Shown: positions 24,942 to 28,543 of the stretch, piece after piece
Layout of the letters: each line of letters starts with the position of its first letter
Numbering within the stretch: position 1 is the first letter of the stretch
Assembly (NCBI GenBank): GCA_041167675.1
Contig: JBEEIB010000407.1
Location: forward strand, 1-28,543
DNA from: DASTDH01 sp041167675
GTDB lineage: Bacteria > Verrucomicrobiota > Verrucomicrobiia > Chthoniobacterales > JAFAMB01
Direction of reading: 5' to 3'
DNA length: 28,543 bases
Program-made: the position numbers and the translations under genes
The notes under the pieces: model-generated
The model's database searches: none
The model's input: the letters and a program-made list of their open reading frames with translations, nothing else
Told to the model about the DNA's origin: nothing

Positions 24942-26030
24942 ATGGCCGGCTTAAATCTCAGGAACATCGTCAAACGGTTCGGCAAGACCGAAGTCATCCA
25001 TGGAGTCAGTCTAGACATCGATGATGGCGAGTTTGTGGTGTTTGTCGGACCCTCAGGATGCGGAAAATCCACCCTGTTGCGCATTATCGCCGGACTGGAG
25101 GAAGTCACGGAAGGGGAGGTCTGGATTGGCGGCGAAAACGTCAACGGCGTTGAACCGGCCAAGCGCGGCGTAGCGATGGTATTTCAGACCTATGCACTCT
25201 ATCCTCATATGTCGGTCGAGGAGAACATGGGTTTTGGGCTTCGCATGGCCAGCCGCCCGAAACAGGAGATCCGCGAACGGGTGAAGCGAGCAGCGGAGAT
25301 TCTTCGACTCACTCCTTACCTCAAACGACGTCCCAAAGAGTTGTCTGGCGGCCAGCGCCAGCGGGTAGCCATTGGGAGGGCTATCGTTCGGGAGCCGGAA
25401 GTTTTCCTCTTTGACGAGCCGCTTTCGAATCTGGATGCGGAACTGCGGGTGCAAATGCGAATCGAGATCTCAAAACTTCACAGCAGCCTTCAAACCACGA
25501 TGGTCTACGTGACCCACGATCAGGTCGAGGCGATGACACTGGCCGAAAAAATTGTTCTCATCAACGAAGGTAAGATCGAACAGATCGGGCGGCCGATGGA
25601 CCTGTACCAGTCGCCAGCCAATTTATTTGTCGCCGGATTCATCGGTTCGCCCAAAATGAATTTCCTGAAGGTGAAAGTCGTAGGCGCTAAGCAGGGTAGC
25701 GTCACGATCGAAAGTCCGGATTTTTTCGACGGGCCAGTCGCCATTCCCACCAGCCATCCGTCCGTGCTCGAAATCGGGAGCGAACTGACCCTCGGAGTTC
25801 GGCCCGAGCACCTCAGAATTGTGCCCAAACCCGAAGCAAACGGACTTTTGACAATCGAAGTGGTTGAAAGCTTGGGCGATTCCACTCTGGTCCACGGACT
25901 CACTTCCGGAAACAATCGCCTCTCCATCACGCTCCGCGGATTCAATGACCTCCGGCACACCGATTCCGTCGGCTTTTGCTTTGCGCCGAAAGATGCGCAC
26001 CTTTTCGATGCTGCGGGCATAGCAGTATAG
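24942..26030 (+). CDS. MalK/UgpC-type sugar ABC transporter ATP-binding protein
   Basis: A 362-aa ABC ATPase of the carbohydrate uptake type (CUT1, MalK/UgpC/MsmK). Walker A GPSGCGKST is at residues 36-44, the Q-loop is VFQTYALYPHMSV, the signature is LSGGQRQRVAIGRAIV, Walker B is VFLFDEPLSNLDAEL and the switch histidine is in YVTHDQVEAMTLA. The C-terminal third (LGVRPEHLRI and onward) is the TOBE regulatory/oligosaccharide-binding fold. It powers import at the inner membrane with partner permeases, none of which are encoded nearby; such orphan ATPases can serve several sugar importers. The ATG at 24942 has an AGGTGGAG-like Shine-Dalgarno; a GTG at 24927 overlaps that site and is less likely. 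Confidence 0.92.
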   Translation: MAGLNLRNIVKRFGKTEVIHGVSLDIDDGEFVVFVGPSGCGKSTLLRIIAGLEEVTEGEVWIGGENVNGVEPAKRGVAMVFQTYALYPHMSVEENMGFGLRMASRPKQEIRERVKRAAEILRLTPYLKRRPKELSGGQRQRVAIGRAIVREPEVFLFDEPLSNLDAELRVQMRIEISKLHSSLQTTMVYVTHDQVEAMTLAEKIVLINEGKIEQIGRPMDLYQSPANLFVAGFIGSPKMNFLKVKVVGAKQGSVTIESPDFFDGPVAIPTSHPSVLEIGSELTLGVRPEHLRIVPKPEANGLLTIEVVESLGDSTLVHGLTSGNNRLSITLRGFNDLRHTDSVGFCFAPKDAHLFDAAGIAV

Positions 26031-26110
26031 CGCTATGCGCAAACGCGGCCTTTTGGACCTCGCGGTAGCATTGCGCGCCCACTCACGCGAGAAGGCACTT
26101 GGAGAAAAAT

Positions 26111-26638
26111 ATGAACAACGAAGAACTGCGCGATCTTAACAAGAAGCGAAAAATCTATTAGATCGCTTGGGTCACCCGTAATCTGGAAAAAAGCATGAAA
26201 GCCTGGGTCGAGAACCTCAAAATCGGACCATGGACAGTACTGACCTTTACCGACAAATCACTCAAGTAATTGAAGGTTGACGACAAACCGGTCACCGAGC
26301 CGTTCAAGTTCCTGATTGGCTTATCATGGGTTGGCGATATGCAGCTTGAGATTATCCAGCCGGTCTACGGTCCAACCATCTATGAAGCGTTCATCGAGAA
26401 ACACGGCGAGGGTCGGCACCATATCGAGGAGCGGATACACGATGAATCAACGGACGCAGTCCTGCAGGAGTATCGCGATAAAGGCATCGGCGTTCTGCAG
26501 ACAGGACAGTTCGACGTCGATTTTCATTATTATCTGAACACCGAGCCGAAGCTCGACTTCTTCTACGAACTCGGCAACTGCCCGAAGCTAGATTTGCCGT
26601 CGGACCTGTTCTGGACTTACCCGCCAGAAAAGGCCTGA
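26111..26638 (+). pseudogene. VOC (glyoxalase/bleomycin-resistance-like) gene with two in-frame stops
   Basis: From an ATG at 26111, preceded by GGAGA, one frame of 175 codons reads through to a TGA at 26636 except for TAG at codon 17 (26159-26161) and TAA at codon 53 (26267-26269). The conceptual protein fits the Glyoxalase_4/VOC type: IAWVTRNLEKSMKAW and IGPWTVLTF in the first half, GDMQLEIIQPVYGP and EKHGEGRHHIEE after the second stop, DVDFHYYLNTEP later. VOC proteins bind a metal and act on diverse small molecules. Family members usually have Gln or a similar residue after the Tyr at codon 16, so CAG to TAG would explain the first stop. No frameshift is seen. It may be a recent pseudogene or contain base-call errors. 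Confidence 0.85.
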
Positions 26639-26703
26639 GCTCCCTAACGGACTCGCCGAACGAAGAGGCTTCTCTTGAAGAGGGCTCCGATGGACGGCTA
26701 GCC

Positions 26704-26748
26704 AGCGAACCGCGAGCCATGAGTCATTTCTGAGGGTTCGCTCTTTTT
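26704..26748 (+). terminator. possible terminator after the VOC pseudogene
   Basis: AGCGAACC (26704-26711) and GGTTCGCT (26735-26742) pair perfectly across a 23-base loop and are followed by CTTTTT. It is 66 bp beyond the VOC stop. The long loop lowers confidence. Confidence 0.5.
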
Positions 26749-27116
26749 GTGTGGTGTAAGCCTTTCTCCGATTAGAGGACTGGATCTCACGCCGGGCCAA
26801 CCCGCCTGCTCCAATTCCCGATACAGATTCTGGAGCGCGCTACCGAAATCATCCTTCTTCTCGGCGACAAGAGTGGCGTCTCGGAACAATAAACAGCGCT
26901 TGTCAGGCTACGCACACCGCGTCCCGACCCTTGATCGTCCACCGAAGCCCGGACTCGAGCGCTTCTCCTTCGGTTTCGAAGTTGTGATCGTCGCGTGCGC
27001 CGATTCTGGCTCTGTTTTCGTCCAGAAATTCGCGTAGCCGCCATGCGACGAGCGTTTTCTGGTCGTTAAATGATGTGATCGCGCTTTTTTTTTTGGCTAA
27101 ACGACGACACAATGTG

Positions 27117-27128
27117 ATCTCATGAGAT
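27117..27128. promoter_or_regulatory. 12-bp perfect palindrome
   Basis: ATCTCATGAGAT reads the same on both strands and lies 58 bp upstream of the possible gene at 27186. It could be an operator half-site pair; chance occurrence cannot be excluded. Confidence 0.25.
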
Positions 27129-27185
27129 AGTTTGAAGAAAAATACGGCCGTAGAACCCGAAACTTGCGATTTGAATTTGATCAGA

Positions 27186-27692
27186 GTGAGCCGCCCGATT
27201 GATTTCCCAGCTCTAGTTTTTCTATTGCTCTTGGCTTTGATCCTTCTGCTTAACGGCAGCGCGATTCTATCCAGGGCTTCCCGGCCCACGTCCAGCTCCG
27301 ATAGGGCACTCGATGGAGCGGCTGCAGAGAAAGGAAGCTTGGTTCACCCGCAGGTTGTCAGACTATTTTCCGATCCCGCTGAGATCAAGGTATCGGTAAA
27401 TTACCAGCAAGCGATTTCCCCTATTGACTCCGGACTCGACAAACCCATCAAGAAGCTAAGCGACCTGCCAAGTTCCCCAAAGAATCACCTGCAGCCGCGT
27501 GGATACAGACTCAAGGTAAACCTTATGGCCCGGTTCCATACACGAGCCGTACACTTGGGCGAAAGCAGGTTCTCGCAGAAGTTCGGTGTTTTTTGGAAAG
27601 AAATCGGGGTCAATGGACGAAGGCTCAAAAAGCGGCTCACGAGATTGTTGCGGCCGGTGCCATCCGGCGGAAAAAATGTCGCTCAACAATAA
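27186..27692 (+). CDS. hypothetical single-pass membrane protein
   Basis: A 168-aa frame starting at GTG 27186 (MSRPIDFPALVF). Residues about 6-25 form one hydrophobic segment (FPALVFLLLLALILLLNG), a probable membrane anchor. The rest is polar and ends in a basic stretch (GRRLKKRLTRLLRPVPSGG). I do not recognise a family. A TTG at 27132 would add 18 residues. The frame is open for more than 500 bp in otherwise stop-rich DNA, which is the main reason to list it, but no Shine-Dalgarno is evident and flanking sequence looks degenerate. It may be a real accessory gene or chance. Confidence 0.38.
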   Translation: MSRPIDFPALVFLLLLALILLLNGSAILSRASRPTSSSDRALDGAAAEKGSLVHPQVVRLFSDPAEIKVSVNYQQAISPIDSGLDKPIKKLSDLPSSPKNHLQPRGYRLKVNLMARFHTRAVHLGESRFSQKFGVFWKEIGVNGRRLKKRLTRLLRPVPSGGKNVAQQ

Positions 27693-28019
27693 TGCGCCGA
27701 ATCAAAGCAGAAGAGGGCTGGCAGCGCGAATACCAAAGGGTTGGCACCGGACTCCTGGGGGGCAGAGCCCTGATGCCTGAGGTCGGCATCCGGCTTTTCT
27801 CCCAGACTTCACTATTAGTTCGTAGCCCATGGGCATAGTGTGCGTCTGATAAAGCCTGCGAAGCAATGAAGATGGTCTCTCGTGATCGAGTTGCGGTCTG
27901 GCGAAGCGCAAAGGGGTGCAGGCTGGGCTCTCCCGAGAATATGTTCTGATTGTTCAGTTGCCAAGATGTCAAGCGGTCATCGAGCTGACTTGCTGCTCTG
28001 CCGATTGGCTTCCAGAATC
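27693..28019. other. 327-bp region with no gene seen
   Basis: No frame here has a domain, a signal peptide or a start with a ribosome-binding site. A frame that crosses into the tRNA fragment (27882-28103) gives the peptide GRDSNPR, the familiar false translation of a tRNA T-arm, so it is not coding. No hairpin with a T-run is visible. Confidence 0.5.
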
Positions 28020-28049
28020 CGGATGGGGCGGGATTCGAACCCGCGGAAC
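28020..28049 (-). other. 3'-end fragment of a tRNA gene, probable attachment site (tRNA-Ser type)
   Basis: Read on the minus strand, GCGGG-TTCGAAT-CCCGC (28044-28028) is a perfect T-arm, followed by CCCATCC (28027-28021), the 3' strand of an acceptor stem, and a G discriminator base (28020). A G at this position is typical of serine tRNAs. CCA is not encoded. The matching 5' strand GGATGGG, a D-arm and an anticodon arm are missing on the far side (28050-28110), so this is a fragment. With an integrase gene starting 94 bp away, the fragment is best read as one att site of an integrated element; the complete tRNA should stand at the other end. Confidence 0.75.
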
Positions 28050-28092
28050 GATCTTTCTCCCTCTGTAAGTGCCTCTCCCCTAGGAAATAATA

Positions 28093-28141
28093 GTCCTAAA
28101 TAGTTTCTGGACTGTTTAGGACGTTATGACTACGTTAGGAC
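28093..28141. promoter_or_regulatory. TTAGGAC repeat cluster before the integrase
   Basis: GTCCTAAA (28093-28100) and TTTAGGAC (28115-28122) are perfect inverted copies, and TTAGGAC occurs again at 28135-28141, 19 bp on and two bases before the GTG start. The position between an att site and an integrase start fits integrase arm-binding sites or an autoregulatory operator. Their role is inferred. Confidence 0.5.
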
Positions 28142-28142
28142 C

Positions 28143-28543
28143 GTGTCAAGCGTTCATAAAGACCCACGCGGCAAGTCCAAATACTGGTACTGCTGCTATA
28201 CAACCTACACGAGCCCGGAGGACAAGCGGGGCAAGCGGCGAATGGTATCTACCGAGGAGGAAGACGAGCAGAAGGCAAAGATTATCTGCACCGGCTGGCA
28301 GGAGGCCGAAAACCTAGTTCGGGATGGGCAGGCCAGTGAAACGCGCATCCTGGAGATGTACAACGAGACCTTAAAACGCGCCGGACTGCGCCAAATCAAA
28401 TCCCCCAGCTTCAAGTCGTGGGCGGCCGACTGGCTCGCCGGCAAGCGCAAACTCAGCAAGGTGTCGCGGCTCGGCTACGAACAGGCGGTCGGGGAATTCC
28501 TCGAGTTTCTCGGGGTGCGGCAGAACGCGCCCATCGAGAGCAT
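28143..28543 (+). CDS. tyrosine-type site-specific integrase, N-terminal part (runs off window)
   Basis: The first 133 codons of a frame that starts at GTG 28143 and has no stop before the window end. MSSVHKDPRGKSKYWYCCYT is a typical start of phage-type integrases of Verrucomicrobiota-like bacteria (DPRGKSxYWxxxY), followed by a charged linker, CTGWQEAENLVRDGQ, and a core-binding SAM-like domain (SFKSWAADWLAGKRKLSKVSRLGYEQAVGEFLEFLG). The catalytic R-H-R-Y domain lies beyond the edge, so activity cannot be judged. Such recombinases move islands or prophages into tRNA genes, which fits the tRNA fragment 94 bp upstream. The gene looks richer in G+C than the DNA to its left, by eye. Confidence 0.85.
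   Translation, partial: MSSVHKDPRGKSKYWYCCYTTYTSPEDKRGKRRMVSTEEEDEQKAKIICTGWQEAENLVRDGQASETRILEMYNETLKRAGLRQIKSPSFKSWAADWLAGKRKLSKVSRLGYEQAVGEFLEFLGVRQNAPIES

Larger units (their letters stand above)
26639..27185. other. 547-bp degenerate region without a clear gene
   Basis: Apart from the terminator-like hairpin, no coherent gene is seen. Minus-strand frames at about 26698-26905 (with an ALQNLYRELEQAGWPG stretch) and 26903-27080 (LREFLDENRARIGARDDHNF) look protein-like over short spans but sit in different frames with stops between, as expected for gene remains. A run of ten T (27085-27094), two copies of ATGTGATC (27073-27080, 27112-27119) and a 12-bp palindrome lie at its right end. Confidence 0.45.
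28020..28543 (+). mobile_element. left end of an integrative element or prophage (continues to the right)
   Basis: The tRNA fragment, the TTAGGAC repeats and the integrase gene pointing away from the fragment form the standard edge of a tRNA-targeted integrative element. By orientation the element lies to the right of about 28045; the chromosome lies to the left. Only the first about 500 bp are in the window, so size and cargo are unknown. Confidence 0.68.

Noticed and set aside
26111..26638. Stop-codon recoding (selenocysteine, pyrrolysine or reassigned TAG/TAA) in the VOC gene
   Set aside because: TAG and TAA both occur as normal ends of other genes here, the two stops differ, and no recoding structure is apparent.
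27085..27094. Intrinsic terminator at the T10 run
   Set aside because: No stable stem directly precedes the run on either strand.
27882..28103. Open frame of 73 codons ending past the tRNA fragment
   Set aside because: Its peptide contains GRDSNPR, the usual false translation of a tRNA T-arm, and it has no other coding sign.
28020..28110. Complete tRNA-Ser gene on the minus strand
   Set aside because: The T-arm, acceptor 3' strand and discriminator are present, but no GGATGGG 5' strand, D-arm or anticodon arm follows.

Overview
The window reads as a chromosomal stretch of a Gram-negative soil- or water-type bacterium, most likely a member of the Verrucomicrobiota (Chthoniobacterales/Udaeobacter-like). 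This is inferred from the gene mix, the style of the integrase N-terminus, the weak or absent Shine-Dalgarno sequences before several genes and the repeat-rich intergenic spacers; no marker gene proves it. Most genes are housekeeping or general metabolism and look intact. The right-hand 2.5 kb is degenerate and ends at the edge of an integrated element.

Layout, left to right. 1-176: no supportable gene, but a perfect 15-bp direct repeat. 177-1535: a PHP-family histidinol-phosphatase-like gene (minus) divergent from a small lipoprotein gene. 1764-4988: leuS (minus) divergent from the ITP/XTP pyrophosphatase gene rdgB, start codons only 45 bp apart. 5204-7357: an NAD-dependent epimerase convergent with an exported TIGR03118-type protein, separated by a bidirectional hairpin. 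7524-12859: a fused HyuA-HyuB 5-oxoprolinase/hydantoinase, a metallophosphoesterase and a small exported protein. 13010-17301: an information-processing cluster, typA/bipA, yebC and rho, with a good promoter before typA. 17627-18160: a DUF4112 membrane protein.

18241-21773 is a sugar-catabolism block: a long leader hairpin, a fucose-isomerase-like gene and a class II aldolase gene 33 bp apart on the plus strand, then a PfkB-type sugar kinase on the minus strand. An isomerase, a kinase and an aldolase together suggest ketose-phosphate cleavage of a (deoxy)sugar; the substrate cannot be read from the sequence. A MalK/UgpC-type ABC ATPase at 24942-26030 has no permease genes beside it and may energise sugar importers encoded elsewhere.

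21854-24639 holds several exported proteins: a second member of the same small family as the gene at 1062, a TPR protein and a double-domain aspartyl protease divergent from each other with almost no space between start codons, and a tiny His/Lys/Pro-rich secreted protein followed by a textbook terminator.

26111-28543: a VOC (glyoxalase-like) gene kept in one frame but interrupted by two stop codons, about 1.4 kb of mostly unrecognisable DNA, a 3'-end fragment of a tRNA gene (probably tRNA-Ser) that looks like an attachment site, short repeats, and the N-terminal part of a tyrosine integrase running off the window. The window therefore stops just inside an integrative element that continues to the right. 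I found no CRISPR array, no full insertion sequence and no complete tRNA or rRNA gene.
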